Positions 1 through 7,452 of a DNA stretch of 11,564 nt are shown here, piece after piece. The first letter of the stretch is position 1. Each line of letters begins with the position of its first letter. The notes below the pieces were generated by a model, which saw only the letters and a list, made by a program, of their open reading frames with translations, was not told the DNA's origin and did not search any database. The stretch comes from Planctomycetaceae bacterium. Its GTDB lineage: Bacteria; Planctomycetota; Planctomycetia; Pirellulales; UBA1268. The translations under genes and the position numbers were made by a program. The stretch is from contig CANGGC010000025.1 of NCBI GenBank assembly GCA_947453125.1, positions 1-11,564 on the forward strand. The letters are read 5' to 3'.

Positions 1-186
1 AGCACGCGCGACGACCGTGTCCATCCGGGGCACGCCCGAAAGATGGCTGCCAGACTCGAAGAGCATGGCAAGCCGGTGCTCTCCTACGAGAACATCGAAG
101 GGGGCCACGGCGGCGCCGCCGACAACAAGCAGCGGGCCTTCATGGACGCCCTCGGGTGGACATTCCTCTCGAAGGAATTGAAGTAA
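1..186 (+). CDS. C-terminal end of a prolyl oligopeptidase-family (S9) serine peptidase, cut by window edge
   Basis: Frame 1 is open from the first base to a TAA at 184-186 and gives the last 61 residues of a protein whose start lies left of the window. Two blocks identify it. TRDDRVHPGHA (fragment residues 2-12) matches the segment that carries the catalytic Asp in S9 prolyl oligopeptidases, and ENIEGGHGGAADN (residues 30-42) matches the segment with the catalytic His (His36 here). The spacing between them and the short remaining tail fit the end of the alpha/beta-hydrolase domain. The nucleophilic Ser and the beta-propeller would be upstream and are not visible, so activity and location in the cell cannot be judged. 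By family it would cleave peptides after proline. The gene converges on nnrE, with 20 bases between the two stop codons and no hairpin between them. Confidence 0.85.
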   Translation, partial: STRDDRVHPGHARKMAARLEEHGKPVLSYENIEGGHGGAADNKQRAFMDALGWTFLSKELK

Positions 187-206
187 GCCGCCATCCGCCA
201 GCCGCA

Positions 207-923
207 TCAGCCGTCGGCGTCGGTCTCTTCGAGGAGCCTCCGCGGCACGCCGATGTCGAGGACATGGACGGCACCGGTGAAGGCTCCGGCGCCGGGGGCA
301 TCGAAGCCGATCTTCCGGGCCACGAACGTGGCGGTGACATCAGCGCGAACGCATTCGCCGGCGGCGAGCCCGGTGTCGCAGTCCAAGCCTGAAGGGAGAT
401 CGACGGCGAGGACCCGGGGAGGCCGGCACTCGGGGCCGTGCGGATCGCGTGCCAGATTGATCGCCCGGATCGCCGTTGCTACCGCCCCACGCGGCGCGCC
501 GCTCGAGCCGGTGCCGAGGAGGGCGTCGACGATCCAATCGGATCCGACAAGCGCCGCGGACCACGCTTCCGAGGGCGCCGACTCGAGTGGCTCGATCGCG
601 ATCCCGGCCCGCACGGCAACGGCGTGATTGATGGCGGCGTCGCCCCGGTATGCGGCCGGGTCGCAGGCGAGGAGGAGTTTCACCTCGGCCCCGAGGTTCT
701 CCAGGTGACGGGCCATGACGAAGCCATCGCCGCCGTTGTTCCCCCGGCCGCAGGCAATCGCCAACCGGAGCGGCGGATCGACGCGATCGATCGAGGCAAG
801 TGCCATCAACAGGTGGGCGGCGTTCCGCCCGGCGTTCTCCATGAGGACGATGCCGGGAAGGGAATACTCCCCGATCGCCCGGAGATCAACGGCGCGGACC
901 TGTTCACGGGTGAGGGGGCGCAT
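207..923 (-). CDS. nnrE: NAD(P)H-hydrate epimerase (YjeF N-terminal domain), stand-alone
   Basis: This 238-residue protein matches the YjeF N-terminal Rossmann-like domain. That domain interconverts the R and S forms of hydrated NAD(P)H so that the partner dehydratase can repair the cofactor in the cytoplasm. Family motifs appear in order: GRGNNGGDGF at residues 59-68, DALLGTG at 133-139, AVDLPSGLDCDTG at 173-185 and a FVARKIGF segment at 200-207. The length is that of the epimerase domain alone. The ADP/ATP-dependent dehydratase domain often fused behind it in bacteria (NnrD) is absent, so the dehydratase should be encoded elsewhere. The ATG at 921-923 is chosen because GGAGAAG precedes it by five bases and the conserved domain begins at once. 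It lies 126 bases downstream of the DUF11 gene on the same strand and could be the last gene of that transcript. Confidence 0.9.
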   Translation of the reverse strand: MRPLTREQVRAVDLRAIGEYSLPGIVLMENAGRNAAHLLMALASIDRVDPPLRLAIACGRGNNGGDGFVMARHLENLGAEVKLLLACDPAAYRGDAAINHAVAVRAGIAIEPLESAPSEAWSAALVGSDWIVDALLGTGSSGAPRGAVATAIRAINLARDPHGPECRPPRVLAVDLPSGLDCDTGLAAGECVRADVTATFVARKIGFDAPGAGAFTGAVHVLDIGVPRRLLEETDADG

Positions 924-928
924 AGCCG

Positions 929-935
929 CTTCTCC
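929..935 (-). promoter_or_regulatory. Ribosome-binding site of nnrE
   Basis: Read on the - strand this is GGAGAAG, five bases before the ATG at 923-921. It is a near-consensus Shine-Dalgarno sequence and fixes the nnrE start. Confidence 0.7.
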
Positions 936-1013
936 ATTGGGGATTCACACGCGCCGCGGCGACCAGACGACGACGTCGACGCCGCGGGCGAAATGGAGGA
1001 GCGGGGGCACGCC

Positions 1014-1040
1014 GCCCGGTGAGAAGAAAGCACCCCGGGC
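1014..1040 (-). terminator. Weak hairpin just after the DUF11 gene stop
   Basis: Arms 1014-1019 and 1035-1040 (GCCCGG / CCGGGC) are perfectly complementary with a 15-base loop. The hairpin starts about ten bases past the DUF11-protein stop codon in the direction of transcription. There is no T-tract after it; the only pyrimidine run is in the loop. It may be a partial terminator or processing site, or chance in GC-rich DNA. A second possible dyad (954-961 with 980-987) lies further along the same gap. Confidence 0.25.
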
Positions 1041-1049
1041 CGGTTGCCG

Positions 1050-3692
1050 TCAGCGATCGGCATACACCCGCGTGATCTCCTCTTTCGTGATCGGCGCCTG
1101 TTGCTCGTCGCTGGTCAGTTGCACCTGGACGCGCTGGTCTCCTTCGCGCCGGCCGCGGACGCGGATCCGGTAGGTGGCTTCCTCGGACGGGGCGAGCTTG
1201 GCGAGCGGCTCGAACGAGATCGTGAGGTTGTCGACCCGGTGTGCGGATGGACCACGGGCCTCGACCGGCTCCATGTCGCCGAGGAGCGTGGCGACGACGC
1301 GGACACCACTGGCCGGCTTCGTCCCCTGATTGGCGACGTGGATCACGTACTCACTCACCCCGCCGACCTCGATCGGGTCTTCACTGTCGGCCACCTCGAA
1401 GGCGAGGGCTGCTAGCCCCTCGACCTCGACGGTGTGGCCGATCTGGTCGGAGAGCCCGGCGCTGGTGCGGGCGGCGGCGACGATCTTCTGAGGGCCAAGC
1501 GCGATCGGCATCACCACAACCTCGACCTGCCCGGTCTCGGCGGCAGGGAGTTCCTCGAGGTTCCAGAGCACGCGGTGCGTCCGCTCCTCGTAGTAGCCGG
1601 CGTTGTTGGCCCGGATGAACTTCATGCCCGGTGGGAGCTGCGCGACCATTTCGACGCCGACGGCCGGTGCCGTGCCGGCGTTGGTCATCGAGAGAACGCA
1701 GGTCGCGGGGCGTTGGAGGTAGCGGCGCGACGGCATCTGCACTGCCAGTTCGAGCGTCGGGGCCGTGACGGCGATCTTGACCGATTCGCTGACCTCGATC
1801 TGGCCGTCCGCCCGGGCGGTGAGCCGGAGGCCGTGGACACCGGGGCCGGTTGTAGCGAGGACGAGATCGATCGAGCGCGACTCCCCCGGTGGGAGCGAAC
1901 CGACGTCAAACTCCAACTCATGGCCGGCGCGGTGGGTGATCCCCTCGGGAATGACCCCTTCGAGGACGACCCCGGTTGCCACGCCGCTGCCGGGATTCGA
2001 GATCGTGATTGTGAGTCGTGAGTCGAGGCCGACGAGTACCGGTGCCGGCGGCTCGGCGGTGAGTTGGAGGGCCGCCCGCGTCGCTCTAGCGCGGACCGAG
2101 GCATCGGCCCGGAAGCTGACACTGGCGACACTCCCAACGTCGCCTTCCTGCATCGGCATCAAGTCGAGGGCCACGCGTGCCTGCCCTCCGGGAGGGAGCG
2201 TGCCGAGTTGCCAGACGAGATCGCTCGAGGTGCCAGACGCGTCGGTGAGCCCCGGGGCGGGAGTTGGCGCGGCGGGGGGGGTCGTGGCGACCAGCGCCGT
2301 GCCGAATGGCACCGAGTCGCGGAGTACGACGTCGTTGGCAATGGCGCTGCCGACGTTGCGGACGAGGATCTCGAAGCGTGCCGTCTTCCCGACCTGGATC
2401 TCTCGGGGGCCGCGCTTCTCCACGGCCAGTTGCGGCGTCTGCACCCCTTCGAGTTGGATCGCTCCGGGGCGCCCCTGGCCGGTGGGCGTCGGAGGGATGG
2501 CGGGGGGCTGCGAGCCGCCGTTGCCATGGGACAGAGCGCCGGCCATCGGGGGGGCGTTCCCGGCAGCGACCGGCGGCGGCCCAATCGGGGGCGCAGCGGC
2601 AAACGGCATGGCGGTCGACGGGGCGCTCCCGCCACGAGCCGACGTCGGTGAGGACTGAAAGACATGGGCCGGGACCGGAGCGCCGTCGTCGTGCTCGCGG
2701 GCAGGAGGATCGGCAAACCCGGTCGCGCGCCCCTCCGACGCCGTCGATCGCGCCACGGGCGCTGCCTGTGGCAAGGGAGCTGTGGCGGGGGCCGTGTCGA
2801 GCGGCGAGGAGGCGGCGAAGGGATGGGCCAGTGGAGCGTCGGTGGCCATTCCTGAGGGTGGGGCGGCGAAAGGCCTCAGCGGATTGACCGCTCCAGACGG
2901 GGGCGAAGCCGGCGCGAAGGCATGCGGCTGGGCCGGTGGGGGGGCGACATCGCCGAGGTCCTCGGGGAGTCGAGCCTCGTGCGGGGCCTCCTCCGGGGCG
3001 GCCCCGAGACCGTCGTCGAACGGTTCCGGATTCTGGAAGCGCGAGGCATCGTCAGCCACGGCATCGGGGAGGTGATCAACGGCGGGGGCTCCGGCAACGG
3101 GACCGGAATCGTCGAGGGGAAGGCTCGCTGATCCCGGATCGATCCGGTTGCCTGTGGCCGGTTCGGCGGAATCGTCGCCGAATCGAGTCTCCGGTTCCTC
3201 CTCGGTGGTCGCGGCCGCGGCCGTCGGATCGATGAGGCCGAAGGACTGTCTCGGCGCGGCCTCATCGCCGAGCGGAGAACTTGCCTCGGTGGCCGGCACT
3301 GAGGTGTCGATCAACTCCGGCTCCGCGGGGGGCGCGGTGTGGCCGAAGCGACCGCGATCGGCATAGCGCCCGTCCGGGGCGGGGGCATCGTCCTCGGCGG
3401 TGCGATAGGAGGTCTGTTCGATGGGGCGCTTGGTGAATTGAGTTGCCGGTGTGGAGTCCGAGGGAAGGGTGAGCTGATCGTGCGATGGTGGAAAGTCGGC
3501 GGGGATGGCGACGACGGGGCGATCGTCGGACGTCGTCGGCACGGCTCTGCCGCTCAGGATGCCACGCACGGCCAGACCGGCCCACACCAGGCCAAATCCG
3601 GCGCAGGCGCAACCAGCCGCGGTGAGGGCGAACCTGAGGTTCGAGGTCTGCGTCGACACGACGAGATCCTGTCGCGAAGGTCGGTCGGTCAT
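1050..3692 (-). CDS. Membrane-anchored DUF11-repeat protein with long Pro/Ala-rich region
   Basis: The 880-residue product has three parts. A short N-terminal tail is followed by one hydrophobic segment at about residues 19-42 with no clear signal-peptidase site, so it probably acts as an anchor. Residues of roughly 45-415 are low-complexity and rich in Pro, Ala, Asp and Glu, likely a disordered spacer. Then come four Ig-like repeats of the DUF11/CARDB type at about 420-540, 546-640, 645-760 and 765-875, recognised by phrases such as RNVGSAIANDVVLRDSVP, ISNPGSGVATGVVLEGVIP and TNAGTAPAVGVEMVAQLPPG. Repeats of this kind occur in bacterial surface and envelope proteins; the C-terminal part is inferred to lie outside the cytoplasmic membrane. 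The frame stays open for 78 codons further upstream into fhcD, but the ATG at 3692 is preferred because AGAGG precedes it and the anchor follows directly. No enzymatic motif is visible. It lies 100 bases behind fhcD with no evident functional link. Confidence 0.8.
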   Translation of the reverse strand: MTDRPSRQDLVVSTQTSNLRFALTAAGCACAGFGLVWAGLAVRGILSGRAVPTTSDDRPVVAIPADFPPSHDQLTLPSDSTPATQFTKRPIEQTSYRTAEDDAPAPDGRYADRGRFGHTAPPAEPELIDTSVPATEASSPLGDEAAPRQSFGLIDPTAAAATTEEEPETRFGDDSAEPATGNRIDPGSASLPLDDSGPVAGAPAVDHLPDAVADDASRFQNPEPFDDGLGAAPEEAPHEARLPEDLGDVAPPPAQPHAFAPASPPSGAVNPLRPFAAPPSGMATDAPLAHPFAASSPLDTAPATAPLPQAAPVARSTASEGRATGFADPPAREHDDGAPVPAHVFQSSPTSARGGSAPSTAMPFAAAPPIGPPPVAAGNAPPMAGALSHGNGGSQPPAIPPTPTGQGRPGAIQLEGVQTPQLAVEKRGPREIQVGKTARFEILVRNVGSAIANDVVLRDSVPFGTALVATTPPAAPTPAPGLTDASGTSSDLVWQLGTLPPGGQARVALDLMPMQEGDVGSVASVSFRADASVRARATRAALQLTAEPPAPVLVGLDSRLTITISNPGSGVATGVVLEGVIPEGITHRAGHELEFDVGSLPPGESRSIDLVLATTGPGVHGLRLTARADGQIEVSESVKIAVTAPTLELAVQMPSRRYLQRPATCVLSMTNAGTAPAVGVEMVAQLPPGMKFIRANNAGYYEERTHRVLWNLEELPAAETGQVEVVVMPIALGPQKIVAAARTSAGLSDQIGHTVEVEGLAALAFEVADSEDPIEVGGVSEYVIHVANQGTKPASGVRVVATLLGDMEPVEARGPSAHRVDNLTISFEPLAKLAPSEEATYRIRVRGRREGDQRVQVQLTSDEQQAPITKEEITRVYADR

Positions 3693-3700
3693 CGGTGGAG

Positions 3701-3705
3701 CCTCT
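3701..3705 (-). promoter_or_regulatory. Ribosome-binding site deciding the DUF11-protein start
   Basis: On the - strand this reads AGAGG, eight bases before the ATG at 3692-3690. It supports that start over upstream in-frame codons, which would overlap the end of fhcD. Confidence 0.5.
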
Positions 3706-3792
3706 GCGGAGACGCCGTCGCGACACCGGTCACGCCGGGCGCACGAAAGGGCGCCGGGGGGAGGTACCACAATCAGGGCACCGTGGAGAAGG

Positions 3793-4695
3793 TCAACCCG
3801 ATGCGGTCGGGGCGAGAACCCTGTGAAGATGGAAGTGGAACTTACCCAACTTGCCACCGTAGTTGCCCGCGGAGACGGCGAGGAGTTCCGGGCCGACGGC
3901 CGCTTCGATTCCGGCCGCCATGGCATTGCCGACGGTCGTCTCGTCGATGCCGTCGATGACGATCTCCACCGCCGCGGCGACCCCCGGCAGCAGTTCCGTC
4001 ACCACGCGACCGACGAGCGCCGGGGAGAAGGCCTCGTTCGTTGAACCCCGCAGCCCTTCGTAACGGGAGCCGACTTTGCTCCCCGACCGCACCGCTCCCC
4101 CCGGGAAGGGTGCTATCACCCCCGGGCAGCGCTCGATCGCGGAAACGGCGCGACGCACCGCGGCGAGGGTGCCGTCGAGCGTCGTCCCTTGGAGGATGAA
4201 GTTCCCCCCGCCGACCCCCTTCTCGATCCCGCAGGTCTCCTCCACGAGGAACTCTCCATCCATCACCGGCACCCGCCAATAGCGCCGGCCGCCGATGACC
4301 TTCGTCTTCTCGAAGCCGTCGCCGAAATACCGCACGTGGCTGCCGAGCGGTGCCCGGTCCACCGCCGCCGGCAGGCCGTCGAAGACCGCGGAGGACGGGC
4401 AGGTGAGCAGGCACTGGGCCGTGCGGTTGGCGATCGCCTTGGCGACGCCTTCGACTGAAAAGGAGAAGGCGAGGATCGAAGCCCCCGGCCGGCCATCCGG
4501 GGTCTCGTCGGGGGGGAGCCACCCCTCCACTCCGATTTCAGCGTCGCAGCCCAGGACGCTCGTGCCGTAGCCGCAGGCCGCCCGGACGGCGGCGTCACGC
4601 CAATGCTCATCATGGGCAGTGACGATCAACCGGGTGTACCGGAGCCGAAACGCCTCGGCGAAGGTGTCGACGATCTGGGTGGTGCCGATCCGCAC
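3793..4695 (-). CDS. fhcD: Formylmethanofuran--tetrahydromethanopterin formyltransferase (Ftr/FhcD)
   Basis: The 300-residue product matches the Ftr/FhcD family along its whole length. It has an N-terminal IVDTFAEAF segment (residues 8-16), ITAHDEHW-like and GCDAEIG segments in the first 55 residues, EKTKVIGGRRYWRVPVMDGEFLVE split across the middle, and the hallmark SAGNYGGKLGKFHFHL near residues 275-290. The family moves a formyl group between tetrahydromethanopterin and methanofuran (or an analogue) in the cytoplasm. In bacteria it works with FhcA, FhcB and FhcC to turn formyl-H4MPT into formate, as the last step of formaldehyde oxidation or detoxification. None of those partners is in the window. 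The start is GTG: the only upstream codons before an in-frame TGA 12 codons away are not initiators. I see no good ribosome-binding site. The few residues after HFHL are a slight extension over what I recall for the family. Confidence 0.92.
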   Translation of the reverse strand: MRIGTTQIVDTFAEAFRLRYTRLIVTAHDEHWRDAAVRAACGYGTSVLGCDAEIGVEGWLPPDETPDGRPGASILAFSFSVEGVAKAIANRTAQCLLTCPSSAVFDGLPAAVDRAPLGSHVRYFGDGFEKTKVIGGRRYWRVPVMDGEFLVEETCGIEKGVGGGNFILQGTTLDGTLAAVRRAVSAIERCPGVIAPFPGGAVRSGSKVGSRYEGLRGSTNEAFSPALVGRVVTELLPGVAAAVEIVIDGIDETTVGNAMAAGIEAAVGPELLAVSAGNYGGKLGKFHFHLHRVLAPTASG

Positions 4696-4819
4696 GGCTC
4701 TGTTGCCAAGGGGGATTCCGCGGCGGATTCAGGTTTCCCCGCCGGTCCGGTTTGCCATATCCTAAACCATGAGAGGTCCGGCGTGCCGGATCGAATCCAG
4801 GCTCTGCCACGTCCCCAGC

Positions 4820-4826
4820 GAAAGGA
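4820..4826 (+). promoter_or_regulatory. Ribosome-binding site of the 802-residue secreted protein gene
   Basis: GAAAGGA lies six bases before the ATG at 4833 and supports that start. Upstream, 4735-4740 (TTTCCC) and 4758-4763 (TATCCT) are 17 bases apart and could be a poor sigma-70-type promoter; that is weak. The 137-base region also has to hold the start signals of fhcD on the other strand. Confidence 0.5.
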
Positions 4827-4832
4827 TCCACG

Positions 4833-7241
4833 ATGGCCTTCGTCCGCCATGCCTCCGCCGTTCCGCAGGCCGCGCGCCGTCTTGGCAGCCGGCTGTGCCT
4901 CGCGCTCCTCGCCTGCCTGCCGCTGGTGGGGGGGGCCCGCGGCGCCGATGCGCTCGAAGGGGGCGTGGCGATGATCCCCAAGGACGCGGCCTTCGTCTCG
5001 GCGACGCTGCGACTGCAGGAACAGATCGATCTCGTCCTTCGCAGCAACGCTTTCGCGTCGATCCGCAAATTGCCCGCGGTGGTTCAGGCGTTGGAGCAAC
5101 TCGAAGAGCAGAAACTCCAGCCTGGCAGCCCCCTGTCGATGCTCGACACTTATCTCCAACTCCCCGAGAACCAGCAGGCGGTGGAGCTCCTCCGCGACAT
5201 GGTTTCGACCGACACGTTCCTCTACGGCGAGCCCTCCTGCATCACGTTCCTGGAACTCTTTCAAAAAGTCCAGCAGGCCCAGAACGCGGCCAACGTCCTG
5301 CAAATGTCGCGCGGTGGCGTGCCGGGGGGCATCGAGGTCAATCGCCTCGAGCTCGATCGGCTCGAGATGGATGACGACGAGGACGAGGACGATGATGACG
5401 GGGCATCGGTCGACCGCGGCCTCAAGGTCGTGCCGGTGCGGCGTCAGGTGGCCGAGATCGAGGAGTTTGAGCTCAGCACCGCCGGGACGGGCGATCAGCT
5501 AACGGCGCGGATGGTCCTCCAGGCGCTCGCCGACAACGCCGACAAGATCGTCGTTCCTGACCTCGTGTGGGGCTTCAAGACCGGCAAGCCCGAGGTGGCG
5601 ACGTCTCAGATCAAACGGATCGAGGTTCTCCTCAAGCTCATCACGCAGACCAACCCCGCCTTTGCCGATGCGCTCGATCGTAAAGAGGTTGCCGGCGGCG
5701 AGGTGGTGACGCTGACGATCGACGGTGGACTCGTCCCCTGGGGGCAGGTGCTCCAGGATCAGGACGGGATCGACGATGGTGATCTCGACAAGGTGCGCCG
5801 CAAGCTCCAGGAGCTTGATCTCGTCATCGCCATCGGGCTGATCGGCGATCGGGTGATCCTCTCGATCGGCGATTCCGCCGATCATCTCGGGAAGCTCGTC
5901 GTTGCCGGGGCCGGGGGAGAAGGCTTGGCGTCGACGAAGCCTTTTGAGCCGCTCCGCGAGCACCGCGACGAACGGATCACCGGCATCGCCTATGTCAGCG
6001 AGGCCCTCGCCCGGGCCGCGGCCCCGTCCGCGGCGGATCTCGAACAACTCGCCGAGCTCTCCGACACGCTGGCCGATTCGGCTGACCTTCCCGAAGGTGC
6101 CGCCCGCGAGGCCCGAGAGATGCTTGGGAAGATGGCGGCCGGCTACAAGCGGCGTCTGCCGATTCCCGGCCCGTCCCTCGGCTACTCATTCCTCACCGAC
6201 CAAGGCTATGAGGGCTACGCCTGGGACTGGACTCGCAATGGCGTCCTCGACGGCTCGAAGCAGCTCGATCTTCTCGGCCACACCGGCGGATTGCCGCTCC
6301 TCTCGATCGTCACCCGGGCAAAGACGCCCCCCGATCAGTTCGATGATTTCGTCGACTGGGGGAGTATGGCGTGGTCGTTCTTCCGAAGGAATCTCCTCGT
6401 CAAGGCCGACGAGGACGACCGGGAGCGGTTTGAGCAGGCCAGCCAGCAACTCGTGCCCCTTGCCGAACGCCTTGTGGCGACGCTGCAGACGAAGATCCTC
6501 CCGGCGGTGGCCGACGGGCAGGCGGCCTTCGTGATCGACGGCAAGGAGAAGGCAGCGAGGCTGCAGCGTTCGATTCCGGCGGCATCGGAACCGTTGCCGA
6601 TCGTCGCCCCGGCGTTCGCCGTGAAGCTCGATGACCCGAAGCTCTTTCGCGATGGACTCTCCGACCTGTTTGCCCTCGCCGATGATCTCGTCGAGGAGCT
6701 TCGCACGCTCAATCCGGAATCGGTGCCGGAAGGCTATCGGATCCCTGAGCCCTCCAAGTCGAAGGTCGATGGGGGCGCCCTCTGGACGTTCGCCGTTCCC
6801 CAGGCTGGTCTCGACGACCAGATCGAGCCGACGATCGGCATCGGCGAGGATGTCGCCGTGTTCAGCCTGCTGCCGAAGCAGGCGTCGCGGATGCTCGTCC
6901 GGACCACGCAGGCGACGGGATCGGAGCTTTCCCGGTTCGAGGAGCCGCTGGCAGCCGCGGCCGCCGCCGACGTTGCCGGGTTTGTCGATCTGCTCGAGCC
7001 GTGGGTCGAGTACATCGCCAGGATCGGCGTCCTCCAGCAGCGGAATGGATTCGTCGACGGCGACGCGACCATCGGGCCGGATGGCGACGATGACCGGATG
7101 CGCGACATCCTCCTTCACACTGAGGTGGTGCTCGATGCACTGCGTTGCCTCCGCGTCACGGTGGGAGAGGCATCGACCCGCTCCGACGCCACCGTCACCC
7201 ACTGGCGAAACGTGATCCGCGACCTCCCTGCGGAGCGGTAG
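4833..7241 (+). CDS. Secreted protein of unknown function, 802 residues, with an acidic tract
   Basis: I do not recognise a named family. The N-terminus has basic residues (RR at 15-16, R20) then a hydrophobic stretch at about 21-34 ending near ARGADA, which fits a cleaved Sec signal peptide. A Cys at 28 preceded by LLA is a poor lipobox, so a lipoprotein is possible but less likely. The mature start (AMIPKDAAFVSATLRLQEQ, about 46-64) resembles, by eye, the opening of DUF3352-like exported proteins, but I would not assign that family. Residues 180-189 are ten consecutive Asp/Glu, which could bind divalent cations. The rest is a mixed alpha/beta sequence with many helical Leu/Glu-rich segments, without transmembrane helices or catalytic motifs that I can see. 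The gene runs divergently from fhcD and is closed by a strong hairpin with a T-tract, so it is probably transcribed on its own. Confidence 0.8.
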   Translation: MAFVRHASAVPQAARRLGSRLCLALLACLPLVGGARGADALEGGVAMIPKDAAFVSATLRLQEQIDLVLRSNAFASIRKLPAVVQALEQLEEQKLQPGSPLSMLDTYLQLPENQQAVELLRDMVSTDTFLYGEPSCITFLELFQKVQQAQNAANVLQMSRGGVPGGIEVNRLELDRLEMDDDEDEDDDDGASVDRGLKVVPVRRQVAEIEEFELSTAGTGDQLTARMVLQALADNADKIVVPDLVWGFKTGKPEVATSQIKRIEVLLKLITQTNPAFADALDRKEVAGGEVVTLTIDGGLVPWGQVLQDQDGIDDGDLDKVRRKLQELDLVIAIGLIGDRVILSIGDSADHLGKLVVAGAGGEGLASTKPFEPLREHRDERITGIAYVSEALARAAAPSAADLEQLAELSDTLADSADLPEGAAREAREMLGKMAAGYKRRLPIPGPSLGYSFLTDQGYEGYAWDWTRNGVLDGSKQLDLLGHTGGLPLLSIVTRAKTPPDQFDDFVDWGSMAWSFFRRNLLVKADEDDRERFEQASQQLVPLAERLVATLQTKILPAVADGQAAFVIDGKEKAARLQRSIPAASEPLPIVAPAFAVKLDDPKLFRDGLSDLFALADDLVEELRTLNPESVPEGYRIPEPSKSKVDGGALWTFAVPQAGLDDQIEPTIGIGEDVAVFSLLPKQASRMLVRTTQATGSELSRFEEPLAAAAAADVAGFVDLLEPWVEYIARIGVLQQRNGFVDGDATIGPDGDDDRMRDILLHTEVVLDALRCLRVTVGEASTRSDATVTHWRNVIRDLPAER

Positions 7242-7284
7242 TCCGGGGGAGCGGTCAAAATCCCCCTGCTGTGCAACTCAATCT

Positions 7285-7328
7285 CCATCGGCACGATCGC
7301 CCCCGCGGCGCTCGTGCCGATGGCTTTT
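7285..7328 (+). terminator. Strong intrinsic-terminator-like hairpin after the 802-residue protein gene
   Basis: Arms 7285-7296 (CCATCGGCACGA) and 7312-7323 (TCGTGCCGATGG) are perfect 12-base complements. Inside them CGCC (7298-7301) and GGCG (7307-7310) can extend the stem past one mismatch, leaving a five-base loop. CTTTTAA follows directly (T-tract 7325-7328). It sits 43 bases after the stop codon, the expected place. A smaller hairpin (7245-7250 with 7261-7266, GGGGGA/TCCCCC) comes before it. The T-tract is short, so termination may be incomplete. Confidence 0.65.
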
Positions 7329-7423
7329 AAGTCGTTGTGTGCAAGGCTTTTGCGGCGCCATGCCGGGGATCGGGTGACGGGCCCTCCAGCGGAGGATCGC
7401 CCATCCAACGAGGGGGTAGGCGC

Positions 7424-7452
7424 TCGACATCCCCGAGAATGGGTGTCACAAT
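7424..7452 (+). promoter_or_regulatory. Possible sigma-70-type promoter of the DUF1501 gene
   Basis: TCGACA at 7424-7429 (five of six bases of the -35 consensus) and CACAAT at 7447-7452 (four of six of the -10 consensus) are exactly 17 bases apart. Transcription would then begin near 7459, inside the left arm of the dyad at 7451-7487. In that case the dyad would act as a DNA operator rather than as an mRNA hairpin. Planctomycete promoter rules are poorly known, so this is a suggestion. Confidence 0.3.

Noticed and set aside
954..987. Dyad CCGCGGCG / CGCCGCGG with an 18-base loop upstream of nnrE
   Set aside because: The arms are simple GC strings that are partly self-complementary, and the loop is long. 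It is expected by chance at this base composition.
1765..2658. A 297-codon + strand frame inside the DUF11 gene
   Set aside because: It is antisense to clear DUF11 repeats and has the Ser/Arg/Pro-rich composition of a shadow frame.
3763..3782. Six-base dyad (GGTACC / GGCACC with a wobble) after the fhcD stop
   Set aside because: It is too short, has no T-tract, and is unremarkable in GC-rich DNA.
3693..3926. Upstream extension of the DUF11-protein reading frame by 78 codons
   Set aside because: It would overlap the end of fhcD, has low-complexity composition, and would put the membrane anchor about 95 residues in. The ATG at 3692 has a ribosome-binding site.
6186..7202. A 338-codon - strand frame inside the 802-residue protein gene
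   Set aside because: It is antisense to a gene with start signal, export signal and terminator. It shows the Arg/Asp/Gly-rich shadow composition and no domain.
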